Shown here piece by piece: positions 43,094 to 50,991 of a DNA stretch of 64,000 nucleotides (its first letter is position 1; each line of letters begins with the position of its first letter). The notes below the pieces were generated by a model. That model was not told where the DNA came from, searched no databases, and saw only the letters and a program-made list of their open reading frames with translations. The stretch is from the NCBI RefSeq assembly GCF_030816195.1, contig NZ_JAUSXS010000001.1, forward strand, positions 4,983,501 to 5,047,500. The letters are read 5' to 3'. Origin of the DNA: Pseudomonas sp. W4I3. Lineage in GTDB: Bacteria > Pseudomonadota > Gammaproteobacteria > Pseudomonadales > Pseudomonadaceae. Position numbers and translations under genes: made by a program.

Positions 43094-45358
43094 TCAGCGT
43101 GCGGTGATTTTCCAAGCGCGATGGATCTTCGCGTTGCGCGCAAAATCCGGGTCGATGGTCTTGTCGCTGATCTCCTCGACCGCATAGCGTTCGCTGAGGT
43201 TGTCTTCCAGCTGGAACTTGCGAAAGTTGTTCGAAAAGTACAGCACGCCGCCCGGCGCCAGGCGCGCCATGGCCAGGTCGAGCAATTGCACGTGGTCACG
43301 CTGCACGTCGAAAATGCCTTCCATGCGCTTGGAGTTGGAGAAGGTCGGCGGGTCGATGAAAATCATGTCGAATTCATCGCGACTGGCCTCCAGCCACGCC
43401 ATCACGTCGCCTTGTTCCAGGCGGTTCTTGTCGGAAAAACCGTTGAGGGAAAAGTTGCGGCGCGCCCAGTCCAGGTAGGTTTTGGACAAATCGACACTGG
43501 TGGTGCTGCGCGCGCCCCCCTTGGCCGCGTGCACGCTGGCGGTGGCGGTGTAGCAATACAGGTTGAGGAAGCGCTTGCCCGCCGCTTCCTTCTGAATGCG
43601 CATGCGCATCGGACGGTGGTCAAGGAACAGCCCGGTGTCCAGGTAGTCGGTCAGGTTGACCAGCAGCTTCACGCCACCTTCGCTGACCTCAGTGAACTTG
43701 CCCTGGGCGCTCTGGCGCTCGTATTGCTTGGTGCCGCTCTGACGCTCGCGACGTTTGACCACCACGCGGCTCTTGTCGACGTTCAATGCCTGGGGAATCG
43801 CTGCGAGCGCGTCGAACATGCGCGCCGAGGCCTTTTCCGGGTCGATGGATTTGGGCGCGGCGTATTCCTGCACGTGCACCCAATCGTGATACAGGTCGAT
43901 GGCCATGGAGTACTCCGGCATGTCGGCGTCGTACACGCGGTAGCAATCCACGCCCTCGCGCTTGGCCCATTTGCCCAGCAGCTTGAGGTTCTTCTGCAGG
44001 CGGTTGGCAAACATCTGCCCGCCTTCGCTCAAGCGCGCCTGCTCGACCACCGGGGCCGGTGCTGGCTTGATCGGGTTGCCGTTCTTGTTGTACTGACGCT
44101 CGGCCGGCTCGGTCGGGGCCTGGTCGTAAGCCGCTTGCTCACGTTCAGCCTGGCGTTGTTCCGGGGTACGGCGCTCGCCAGTGACGAACTGATCCGGGTT
44201 GACCTTGATCAGCAGCAATTTGCACGGCAACGCGCCGTTCCAGAACGAATACTGCTTGTGGCTGCGGATGCCCATGCGCTTGCCCAGGTCCGGCGCGCCG
44301 GTGAACACGGCCGCTTCCCAACCCATGCAGGCCTGGCGCAGACGCTCGCCGAGGTTCTGGTAGAGGTACAACAAGCTGGCCTCGTCACCCAAACGCTCGC
44401 CGTACGGCGGGTTGCAGATGACCAGGCCTTTCTGGTTCTGGTCCGGGCGCGGCTCGAACGTGCCGACCTCGCCCTGGTACACCTTGATCCAGTGGCTCAG
44501 GCCTGCGCGCTCAATGTTATTGCGGGCTGGCTGGATCAGGCGCGGATCGGCTTCGTAGCCACGCACCCACAGCGGCGTTTTGTTCATGCCGATGGCGGCA
44601 CGTTCAGTGGCCTCGGCGTGCAGTTTCTTCCACAGCGCCGGGACGTGGCCCAGCCAGGTGGTGAAACCCCACAGTTCGCGATTGAGGTTGGGCGCCATGT
44701 CGGCGGCAATCATCGCGCCTTCGACCAAAAAGGTGCCCACGCCACACATCGGGTCGGTCAACGCCCCGCCTTCGGCAGCAATGCGCGGCCAGCCGGCACG
44801 GATCAGAATCGCGGCCGCCAGGTTTTCCTTCAACGGCGCGGCGCCCTGCTGCAGGCGATAGCCGCGCTGGTGCAGGCTATGGCCGGACAGGTCCAGGGAG
44901 AGAATGGCTTCGCCACGGTCCAGGCGCAGGTGGATGCGCAGGTCCGGGTTGATCTTGTCGATGGACGGGCGTTCGCCGGCCGGGGTGCGCAGTTTGTCGA
45001 CGATCGCATCCTTGACCTTCAGCGCGCCGAAGTGGGTGTTGTCGATGCCCGAGCCGTGACCGCTGAATTCCACCGCCAGCGTACCGTCGCAGACCATGTG
45101 GTCGGCCCATTCGATGTCCAGCACGCCGTGGTAGAGGTCCTCGGCGTCCTTCATCGGGAAGCGCTTGAGCACCAGCAGCACGCGGTTGGCCAGGCGTGAC
45201 CAGAGGCACAGGCGGTAGGCGGTTTCCATGTCGGCCATGCCGCGTACGGCCGAGGTATGCTCACGGGCTTCCTCAAGGCCAAGCCCGACGGCTTCCTCGA
45301 TCAGCAGGCCTTCGAGGCCCTTGGGGCAAGTGAGAAAGAGTTCAAAACGGTCCGACAT
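43094..45358 (-). CDS. rlmKL: Fused 23S rRNA methyltransferase (m2G2445 and m7G2069)
   Basis: This bifunctional enzyme of 754 residues modifies the large ribosomal subunit. The N-terminal half (RlmL) has a THUMP domain and a methyltransferase with the catalytic CNPPYGERLGD motif. The C-terminal half (RlmK) has a second SAM fold with FLNLYCYTATASVHAA and FIDPPTFSNSK. ATG 45358 gives the standard start MSDRFELFLTCPKGLEGLL. Its long upstream region carries three stable hairpins. It is divergent from rmf. Confidence 0.96.
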   Translation of the reverse strand: MSDRFELFLTCPKGLEGLLIEEAVGLGLEEAREHTSAVRGMADMETAYRLCLWSRLANRVLLVLKRFPMKDAEDLYHGVLDIEWADHMVCDGTLAVEFSGHGSGIDNTHFGALKVKDAIVDKLRTPAGERPSIDKINPDLRIHLRLDRGEAILSLDLSGHSLHQRGYRLQQGAAPLKENLAAAILIRAGWPRIAAEGGALTDPMCGVGTFLVEGAMIAADMAPNLNRELWGFTTWLGHVPALWKKLHAEATERAAIGMNKTPLWVRGYEADPRLIQPARNNIERAGLSHWIKVYQGEVGTFEPRPDQNQKGLVICNPPYGERLGDEASLLYLYQNLGERLRQACMGWEAAVFTGAPDLGKRMGIRSHKQYSFWNGALPCKLLLIKVNPDQFVTGERRTPEQRQAEREQAAYDQAPTEPAERQYNKNGNPIKPAPAPVVEQARLSEGGQMFANRLQKNLKLLGKWAKREGVDCYRVYDADMPEYSMAIDLYHDWVHVQEYAAPKSIDPEKASARMFDALAAIPQALNVDKSRVVVKRRERQSGTKQYERQSAQGKFTEVSEGGVKLLVNLTDYLDTGLFLDHRPMRMRIQKEAAGKRFLNLYCYTATASVHAAKGGARSTTSVDLSKTYLDWARRNFSLNGFSDKNRLEQGDVMAWLEASRDEFDMIFIDPPTFSNSKRMEGIFDVQRDHVQLLDLAMARLAPGGVLYFSNNFRKFQLEDNLSERYAVEEISDKTIDPDFARNAKIHRAWKITAR

Positions 45359-45423
45359 GGGGCATTCCAGGCTTTTCAGCAATAAATGAACGGGCGACGC
45401 ATCACCGGTTCGGTTTTCAATCA

Positions 45424-45494
45424 AGCACTTTTCTTGAAGAGTGCTCGCGTGGCACGAATGTGCCGTTCCACTCCGTCTGACGGGCCCTCGGGCC
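45424..45494 (-). promoter_or_regulatory. Three-hairpin leader of rlmKL
   Basis: In rlmKL direction the hairpins are GGCC-CGAG-GGCC (45494-45483), GGCAC-ATTC-GTGCC (45464-45451) and AGCACT with AGTGCT (45445-45424). They lie 66-136 bases before the start codon. The function is unknown. Confidence 0.45.
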
Positions 45495-45760
45495 TTTATT
45501 GACGGGGCAGAAGAAGAAATTGAAGCAACAAAAGGAAATATTCCGACCCTTCGTCGAATAATAACCGACTGCAACAGGCGGACATTCTCACTAAAGGATT
45601 AAACCGTTGCGCTTCGCAGGGCACATCATAGCTGGCTTTGCTCTATAAAAGGGGCGAAAAGCCGCCCCAGCTTATGGCTATAGCATCGCTCCGGTTACGT
45701 GCTTATGACAAAACGATCATTGAATCCATGTGACCTATTGGTTAGAACTCAACACAGGTT

Positions 45761-45890
45761 GGCGCCGTAACGGCGTCGACACATCGGCTCGCCACGCCGG
45801 CAGCGAGCCCACCAACGGCAGAAAAACTCTGCCCGGCCTCACACGAGGCCGAAGGATATCTAGACAGTCAACAAGTGAGGGAAACACCCT
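45761..45890 (+). ncRNA. rmf leader RNA motif
   Basis: Four consecutive stems lie before rmf: GGCGCCGTAACGGCGTC (45761-45777), GGCTCGC/GCGAGCC (45786-45809), GGCAGA-AAAAC-TCTGCC (45817-45833) and GGCCTC-ACAC-GAGGCC (45835-45850). A conserved 5' RNA structure upstream of Pseudomonas rmf (the rmf RNA motif) is known. The region also holds AAGGA (45852-45856) and AGGGA over the ribosome site (45878-45882), which fit the RsmA/CsrA core ANGGA. Confidence 0.7.
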
Positions 45891-46106
45891 ATGAGAAGAC
45901 TTAAGCGTGATCCGTTGGAAAGAGCATTTTTACGCGGATATCAATATGGCGTTCATGGAAAATCCCGTGAGCTTTGCCCATTTACTCTACCGTCGGTACG
46001 CCAAGCCTGGATCAATGGCTGGCGAGAAGGACGCGGCGACAACTGGGACGGTATGACTGGCACTGCGGGTATCCACAGACTCAACGAACTTCACGCCGTC
46101 GGCTAA
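45891..46106 (+). CDS. rmf: Ribosome modulation factor
   Basis: RMF joins 70S ribosomes into inactive 100S dimers in stationary phase or starvation. The 71-residue basic protein has the family motifs RRLKRDPLERAFLRGYQYGV and RQAWINGWREGRGDNW. The ribosome site is GAGGG, 8 bases before the ATG. A structured leader precedes it and a strong terminator follows. Confidence 0.97.
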   Translation: MRRLKRDPLERAFLRGYQYGVHGKSRELCPFTLPSVRQAWINGWREGRGDNWDGMTGTAGIHRLNELHAVG

Positions 46107-46192
46107 TCAGGGCATTTAATTCCGACACATCAACTTGAATAGCTAAAGACTTAACCACGCACGTCCTATCCGGACGGCGGGCTTCGGCCCAG

Positions 46193-46219
46193 GGGCTCCT
46201 TTATGGAGCCCTTTTTATT
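46193..46219 (+). terminator. Intrinsic terminator after rmf
   Basis: GGGCTCC-TTTAT-GGAGCCC is followed by TTTTTATT. It also separates rmf from convergent pyrD. Confidence 0.93.
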
Positions 46220-46241
46220 GACCAGTAGTTTCAGCTGAGCA

Positions 46242-47261
46242 TCAGCGCAGCGCAGCGATTGCGTCCACCGATTCGCGAATAAGCGCGGGGCCTTTGTAGA
46301 TGAAGCCGGAGTACAACTGCACCAGGCTCGCGCCCGCCGCGATTTTTTCAGCGGCGTGCTTGCCTTCGGTGATCCCGCCTACGGCGATGATCGGCAGGCG
46401 CCCCGCCAGTTCGGCCGCCAGCACCTTGACGATATGGGTGCTCTTGTCGCGCACCGGTGCGCCGGACAGACCGCCCGCTTCATCACCGTGAGCCAGGCCT
46501 TCGACGCCCACACGGCTGAGGGTGGTGTTGGTCGCGATGACCGCATCCATGCCCGAGTCCATCAGGGCCTGGGCCACCAGCACGGTTTCTTCATCGCTCA
46601 TATCGGGTGCGATCTTGATTGCCAGCGGCACTCGTTTGCCGTGGCGCACCGCCAGGTCTTCCTGGCGCTGGCGCAACGCTTCGAGCAATTGCTTGAGCGA
46701 GTCACCGAACTGCAGGCTGCGCAAGCCCGGGGTGTTGGGCGAGCTGACGTTGACGGTGACATAGCTGGCGTGGGCATAGACCTTATCCAGGCAGATCAGG
46801 TAATCGTCCACCGCACGCTCCACCGGCGTGTCGAAATTCTTGCCGATGTTGATACCCAGGATGCCCTTGTACTTCGCCGCTTCAACCCGCGAGAGCAGAT
46901 GGTCCACCCCCAGGTTGTTGAAGCCCATGCGGTTGATGATCGCCTCGGCGTCCGGCAGGCGGAAGATCCGGGGCTTGGGGTTGCCCGGTTGCGGCCGAGG
47001 GGTCACGGTGCCGATTTCGACGAAACCGAAACCCAACTGTGCAAACCCGTCGATGGCCGCACCGTTCTTGTCCAGCCCGGCAGCCAACCCGACCGGGTTG
47101 GGGAAGTTCAGCCCCATCACCGAGACCGGCATTTTCGCCGGCGCTTTGCACACCAGGCCATTGAGCCCCAGGCGGCCACCGGCACCGATCAGGTCCAGGG
47201 ACAGATCGTGGGAGGTTTCCGGAGAGAGTTTGAACAACAGCTGGCGGGCCAGGGTATACAT
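46242..47261 (-). CDS. pyrD: Dihydroorotate dehydrogenase (quinone), class 2
   Basis: PyrD oxidises dihydroorotate to orotate at the inner membrane, passing electrons to ubiquinone, in pyrimidine synthesis. The 339-residue FMN enzyme has the N-terminal membrane-associating helices (LARQLLFKLSPETSHDLSL) that mark class 2, the FMN motif NPVGLAAGLDKNG, the catalytic Ser in VNVSSPNTPGLR and the C-terminal GASLVQLYSGFIYKGP. It is an independent gene. Confidence 0.97.
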   Translation of the reverse strand: MYTLARQLLFKLSPETSHDLSLDLIGAGGRLGLNGLVCKAPAKMPVSVMGLNFPNPVGLAAGLDKNGAAIDGFAQLGFGFVEIGTVTPRPQPGNPKPRIFRLPDAEAIINRMGFNNLGVDHLLSRVEAAKYKGILGINIGKNFDTPVERAVDDYLICLDKVYAHASYVTVNVSSPNTPGLRSLQFGDSLKQLLEALRQRQEDLAVRHGKRVPLAIKIAPDMSDEETVLVAQALMDSGMDAVIATNTTLSRVGVEGLAHGDEAGGLSGAPVRDKSTHIVKVLAAELAGRLPIIAVGGITEGKHAAEKIAAGASLVQLYSGFIYKGPALIRESVDAIAALR

Positions 47262-47346
47262 GGGCGGGCTAGACTCGGATGGCGGCGAAAGGTGGCGCGA
47301 TTATAGCCGGGGAGTCGGGCTGCATGCGAGGCGCGCCGCCCAATCG

Positions 47347-47808
47347 TCAATTACGATGTGCCATTAATGCCTCATAACGCGCCCAGACTTTTTCGGCGTA
47401 GCGCATGCGCAATGCCTCACGCTGCGCGCCGTCGCCCGGCCCTGCATTGTAGGAGCCCACCGCCGTCCAGTTGTAGCCGAAACGCTGGACAAACTCGGCA
47501 AGAATCGAGGCGCCGACTTCCACCGACAAGCACGGCTCGTTCAACAGCCGTTCTTCCGTAATGCCCAGCTTGAGCAGGCGGGGCAAGTGACTGCTGTTGA
47601 TTTGCATCAAACCGATATCACGCGTGCCATTGCCGTTGGCATGGTTGATCGCCTCCGCACGGTACCCCGACTCTACCGCGGCGATGGCCTGCAGTAACTC
47701 GGGTTCGAAGTCGTAGCGACGCGCCACTTCATCCCAACAGTAGGCCAGGGCGTGGTTGCTGTTCATCAGCGCGCTCAGTATCAGGGCCTTGTCCCACCCC
47801 TTAAACAT
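47347..47808 (-). CDS. iagB: IagB-like lytic transglycosylase (SPI-1 type III secretion remnant)
   Basis: This 153-residue SLT-type transglycosylase would open peptidoglycan for needle-complex assembly. It has a weak signal peptide (residues 1-22, ending NHALA), the catalytic Glu in AAVESGYR, the GLMQINS motif and the AVGSYNAGPG segment. It resembles IagB of Salmonella SPI-1 in sequence (EPCLSVEVGASILAEF against the IagB DPCISVIVGASIL) and in its place next to a HilA-like gene. The start ATG 47808 overlaps the regulator's end by 8 bases. The catalytic residues are intact, so it may still work. Confidence 0.82.
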   Translation of the reverse strand: MFKGWDKALILSALMNSNHALAYCWDEVARRYDFEPELLQAIAAVESGYRAEAINHANGNGTRDIGLMQINSSHLPRLLKLGITEERLLNEPCLSVEVGASILAEFVQRFGYNWTAVGSYNAGPGDGAQREALRMRYAEKVWARYEALMAHRN

Positions 47809-48187
47809 TGCTGATCTGCCCGCACGCCGAACACACGTGCCTGACTTGCTTTGACGCCGGGTCTTCGACCCGCACGGGGCAGGTAAATCGATAGCCCTTG
47901 CCATACACGGTCTTGATAAAGCCTTTGTCGGCTCTCAAGTGTTTGCGCAACGCGTAGATACATCGCGTCAATGATTCATCGGCCACCTCGCCCCTGGGCC
48001 AGGCGAGCGCCAACAGGCGGTCCTTGGTCATCAACGAACCACCGGAAGCCAGCAACAGTCGAAGCACCCGCCCTTCTTTAGGCGGCAGTTGAATATCGGT
48101 TTCCCGCCCCGTCAGCCGACCATCGCCATGCAAGGTCCAGTGAGCGAAGACGAAGGAGTTTGTCGATTCTTCAATCACCACGGCCAT
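47801..48187 (-). CDS. HilA-like winged-helix regulator, DNA-binding domain only
   Basis: This 128-residue protein is an OmpR/ToxR-type winged helix (about residues 8-105) with little after it. The recognition region ESLTRCIYALRKHLRADKGF and IKTVYGKGYRF are close to the N-terminal domain of Salmonella HilA, the SPI-1 master activator. HilA continues for some 420 more residues with tetratricopeptide-like repeats; here the protein ends in a Cys pair (CSACGQ). It is either truncated or a minimal paralogue. It runs into iagB with an 8-base overlap, the same order as hilA-iagB in Salmonella. The start ATG 48187 is chosen as the first residue of the conserved block. Confidence 0.8.
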   Translation of the reverse strand: MAVVIEESTNSFVFAHWTLHGDGRLTGRETDIQLPPKEGRVLRLLLASGGSLMTKDRLLALAWPRGEVADESLTRCIYALRKHLRADKGFIKTVYGKGYRFTCPVRVEDPASKQVRHVCSACGQISNV

Positions 48188-48348
48188 CGCGCACCTGCAT
48201 ATTCGACTGCTGACATCCAAATCCCTTCTTCCAGTGACGGCCCACTGGCCCGATGCCGTGACTATAAAAACCTGTGTTGCCTTTAACGCTAGGAAAAGCC
48301 CTATTCAGTCAGCGCTTTTCAGCCTTCTCCTGTAAGACAATTCAGGAC

Positions 48349-48570
48349 TCAACTGGAATGAGATACCCACTCCTGATACACCTCATGCAGCTCAACCCCT
48401 AGCCGGTCCTCCAGCTGCACCAACTCACCCACCGCCATCAATTGCCCATTGACCCGCACTTCCACGCAATGGATGACGTCAGGCGCCAAAGGCAACACTT
48501 TCCCCGGCGCAAATGCAGCCAAACGCTTGGGGCTGATCAGTTGCTCCTGCAACAGTATTTCCAGGTACAT
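48349..48570 (-). CDS. SctQ/SpaO C-terminal SpoA domain (type III secretion C-ring fragment)
   Basis: This 73-residue protein corresponds to one SpoA domain: a beta strand, VEVRVNGQLMAVGELVQLED and RLGVELHE, matching the end of Salmonella SpaO (GELVQMNDTLGVEIHEW). Full SctQ proteins have about 300 residues with two SpoA domains. In several systems a short C-terminal SctQ product is made by internal initiation and is part of the sorting platform; here only that part survives. It lies 16 bases after the secretin-like gene. Confidence 0.75.
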   Translation of the reverse strand: MYLEILLQEQLISPKRLAAFAPGKVLPLAPDVIHCVEVRVNGQLMAVGELVQLEDRLGVELHEVYQEWVSHSS

Positions 48571-48586
48571 GGACAAACGCCTTTAG

Positions 48587-49582
48587 TCAGGGGGAACGCT
48601 CGCGACCCGGCGTTACGAACGCACGTTGCACACGTTCGTATTGCGCAGCCGTCAACGGCGGCGGCCCAGCCGGGGGCTTCGATTCGTCATGAGCCACTTC
48701 CACCCGCCATGACGAGATTTCATTCGGTTGCTTGGGTACATCCAATTGCTCCACCAGTTGTTCGATCAGGCTGACCTGGGCAGGCTTACCTTTGATCAAG
48801 AGGCTGTTGGTATCCGGATAGGCGATCAGCGTGAGGTTCTTGTCCGCCAGAACGCCTTTGTGCTCACTGGCCAGCAGGCTTTGAACGATGGATACCATCC
48901 CCGGCACGTTGACCTTGGCTACGCCGGCGCCATATTGCCGATCCTCGACATGGGTATTGAACACCTGCACCACGCCAAAGGCCTGCGCGCCCACACGCAG
49001 CTCACTGCGTTGCCGGTCCGTCAACTGCGCCAGCCGCAGTACCTGGTTGACATAGCTGGGTGGCCCGGACACATAGAACGTGCGCGCCCCGTTGTCGCGC
49101 AGCGGATAGCGGGACTCATCCAGCCCCGTGCGACGCATGATGCCGCGCAGCCGGTTGACCGAAATGTAGCGCAGGGCCACTGCAGAGGTTCTCGCCTCGG
49201 CCGCGTTGTAGAGGTGCACTGCTTGCCCGTCGCTGTGCCAGATCAGGTCTTCCTGCCGGGCCAGCGCTTCGAGCACTTGCTGGGGCGCCTCGAAGTCGAA
49301 TGTGCCGCTGATTCGCTTGTGCGCCGCCTCCCGACTGACAACCACAGGCATCCCCAACGGCACCGAGAGCGCAGTGAAAAACCTTTCCAGGCTTTCATCT
49401 CTGGCCTGATACGGCTCGCCCCAGGCAACGCGGCCGACCAGCAACAGCACGACCCATAACAGCAGGCTACCGACGCCAGTGGCGGTGGGTCGTAATGAGA
49501 AAATCAGCAGGCACCTTGGGTTTCCTGGGGGAGTAGGACGCAAAAGAGCGGCCATACTGAAAGGCGGGCGAGGTTCAATCAT
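48587..49582 (-). CDS. InvG/SctC-like secretin, N-terminal domains only
   Basis: This 331-residue protein has a long hydrophobic N-terminal segment (VGSLLLWVVLLLVGRVAWG) that may serve as signal sequence. The N0 and N1 periplasmic domains follow (DESLERFFTALSVPLGMPVV, TFYVSGPPSYVNQVLRLAQL), then the N3-like IAYPDTNSLLIKGKPAQVSL. All these are close to Salmonella InvG. The beta-barrel secretin domain is absent: after LDVPKQPNEISSWRVEV there is only a short Pro-rich tail, where InvG would continue for about 250 residues. It cannot form a channel alone. Start uncertain (ATG 49582 or 49555). Confidence 0.8.
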   Translation of the reverse strand: MIEPRPPFSMAALLRPTPPGNPRCLLIFSLRPTATGVGSLLLWVVLLLVGRVAWGEPYQARDESLERFFTALSVPLGMPVVVSREAAHKRISGTFDFEAPQQVLEALARQEDLIWHSDGQAVHLYNAAEARTSAVALRYISVNRLRGIMRRTGLDESRYPLRDNGARTFYVSGPPSYVNQVLRLAQLTDRQRSELRVGAQAFGVVQVFNTHVEDRQYGAGVAKVNVPGMVSIVQSLLASEHKGVLADKNLTLIAYPDTNSLLIKGKPAQVSLIEQLVEQLDVPKQPNEISSWRVEVAHDESKPPAGPPPLTAAQYERVQRAFVTPGRERSP

Positions 49583-49606
49583 GATGAAAAGCTGACGGCC
49601 GCCCCG

Positions 49607-49622
49607 TGGCATGTGCCTTGCT
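49607..49622 (+). promoter_or_regulatory. Sigma-54 promoter of nasS
   Basis: TGGCATGTGCCTTGCT fits TGGCACG-N4-TTGCW with one mismatch; GG and GC are separated by exactly 10 bases. The predicted start is near 49632, just before the leader hairpins. Confidence 0.8.
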
Positions 49623-49638
49623 ACGCACTCTTTATCAG

Positions 49639-49731
49639 GGCGCGCGCCAGCGACGGAGCGGGCCTACGGACAAAGGCGTCGTTTCCCTGCAATGGCTGGT
49701 ATCGCCATCCGAGGGCACGGCGTTTTTTTTT
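49639..49731 (+). promoter_or_regulatory. ANTAR-type antitermination leader of nasST
   Basis: Hairpin P1 has loop AGCGAC (49649-49654) closed by GCC/GGA. Hairpin P2 has core GAC-AAAGGC-GTC (49669-49680). Both loops have A at position 1 and G at position 4. The terminator pairs GGCGTCGT (49675-49682) with ACGGCG plus TT (49717-49724), contains inner stems CCCT/AGGG and ATGGC/GCCAT, and ends in nine T (49723-49731). P2 and the terminator exclude each other. Confidence 0.75.
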
Positions 49732-49751
49732 GAGCGAAAAGGTAGGTGTTG

Positions 49752-50978
49752 ATGAACGATTCGGTCGGCAACAGCCCGGTGAACGCCGCGCTGGCCTGGG
49801 TAAACGGCAGTGACGCCCCGGAAAAGAGCAGCCTCGACCTGGGATTCATGGCCTTGACTGACTGCGCCTCACTGGTGGTAGCGGCTACCCAGGGATTCGC
49901 GCAACCCTATGGCCTTACGCTGAACCTCAAGCGCCAATCGTCCTGGGCCAACTTGCGCGACAAACTGGTCAGCGGCGAGCTGGACGCCGCCCACAGTCTC
50001 TACGGGCTGATTTATGCGGTGCATTTGGGCATCGGTGGCGTTGCTGCGAGCCCGATGGCGGTGCTGATGGGGCTGAACCAGAACGGGCAGAGCATCAACC
50101 TGTCCCGTGGGCTGCAACAGCAAGGCGTGACCACTCCTGAAGCATTGGACCGTCACGTGCACCAAAGCCGCACAAAACTCACCTTCGCCCAGACCTTTCC
50201 TACGGGTACCCACGCCATGTGGCTGTATTACTGGCTGGCGAGCCAGGGCATCCACCCGCTGCGGGACGTGGACAGTGTGGTGGTGCCCCCGCCGCAAATG
50301 GTTGCGCACCTGCAAGCGGGTCGTATCGACGGGCTGTGTGTCGGCGAACCCTGGTGCGCCAGCGCAGTGAAGCAGAACCAAGGGTTCACCCTGGCGACCA
50401 GCCAGTCGATCTGGCCGAATCATCCGGAAAAAGTGTTGGGCTGCACCCAGGCCTTCGTCGACCAATACCCCAACACCGCCCGTGTATTGGTGATGGCGAT
50501 TCTCGAAGCCAGTCGTTTTATCGAGGCCAGCGCGCAAAACCGTCGTTCCACCGCCCAATTGCTCAGCGCCGGTGAGTACCTTGACGCACCGCTGGACTGC
50601 ATCGAACCGCGCCTGCTGGGCAGCTACGAAGATGGCCTGGGCAATCAATGGCAAGACCCGCACGCGCTACGTTTTTTCGCCAATGGCGCGGTCAACCTGC
50701 CCTACCTCTGTGACGGCATGTGGTTCATGACCCAATTTCGCCGCTGGGGCCTGCTGCGCGAAGACCCGGACTACCTTGACGTTGCCCGCCAGGTGCAACA
50801 ACTGGACTTATATCGTCAAGCCGCCACGGCCATCGGCGTCCCGACCAACGCTCAGGACATGCGCAGCAGCCAGTTGATCGACGGCAAGATCTGGGACGGC
50901 TCAGACCCCGCCGGCTATGCGCGCAGCTTCCGCCTGCACGCCATGGCGGACGACATCAGCCGCCAAGCGCTGCGCTGA
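49752..50978 (+). CDS. nasS: Nitrate sensor NasS (CmpA/NrtA-like, cytoplasmic)
   Basis: NasS binds nitrate or nitrite in the cytoplasm and holds NasT inactive when nitrate is absent. The 408-residue protein is like the periplasmic nitrate-binding protein NrtA but has no signal peptide, which marks it as the sensor. Family segments include GELDAAHSLYGLIYAVHLGI, TFPTGTHAMWLYYWL and GLCVGEPWCASAV. ATG 49752 is preceded by AGGTAGG. It is followed 13 bases later by nasT. Confidence 0.92.
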   Translation: MNDSVGNSPVNAALAWVNGSDAPEKSSLDLGFMALTDCASLVVAATQGFAQPYGLTLNLKRQSSWANLRDKLVSGELDAAHSLYGLIYAVHLGIGGVAASPMAVLMGLNQNGQSINLSRGLQQQGVTTPEALDRHVHQSRTKLTFAQTFPTGTHAMWLYYWLASQGIHPLRDVDSVVVPPPQMVAHLQAGRIDGLCVGEPWCASAVKQNQGFTLATSQSIWPNHPEKVLGCTQAFVDQYPNTARVLVMAILEASRFIEASAQNRRSTAQLLSAGEYLDAPLDCIEPRLLGSYEDGLGNQWQDPHALRFFANGAVNLPYLCDGMWFMTQFRRWGLLREDPDYLDVARQVQQLDLYRQAATAIGVPTNAQDMRSSQLIDGKIWDGSDPAGYARSFRLHAMADDISRQALR

Positions 50979-50991
50979 CAGGAGCACGAGC

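Larger units (their letters stand above)
45359..45890. other. 532-base region between divergent rlmKL and rmf
   Basis: It holds three hairpins in the rlmKL leader (45424-45494) and the structured rmf leader (45761-45890), plus the hairpin GGGGC/GCCCC at 45651-45668. I see no protein gene in it. Confidence 0.75.

Noticed and set aside
45483..45500. GGCC-CTCG-GGCC followed by TTTATT as a plus-strand terminator
   Set aside because: There is no plus-strand gene upstream to terminate; the rlmKL leader reading is preferred.
48349..49582. SpoA and secretin genes as flagellar FliN and type II or type IV pilus secretin
   Set aside because: The sequences are closer to SpaO and InvG of SPI-1, and the neighbours are HilA- and IagB-like; no flagellar or pilus genes are near.
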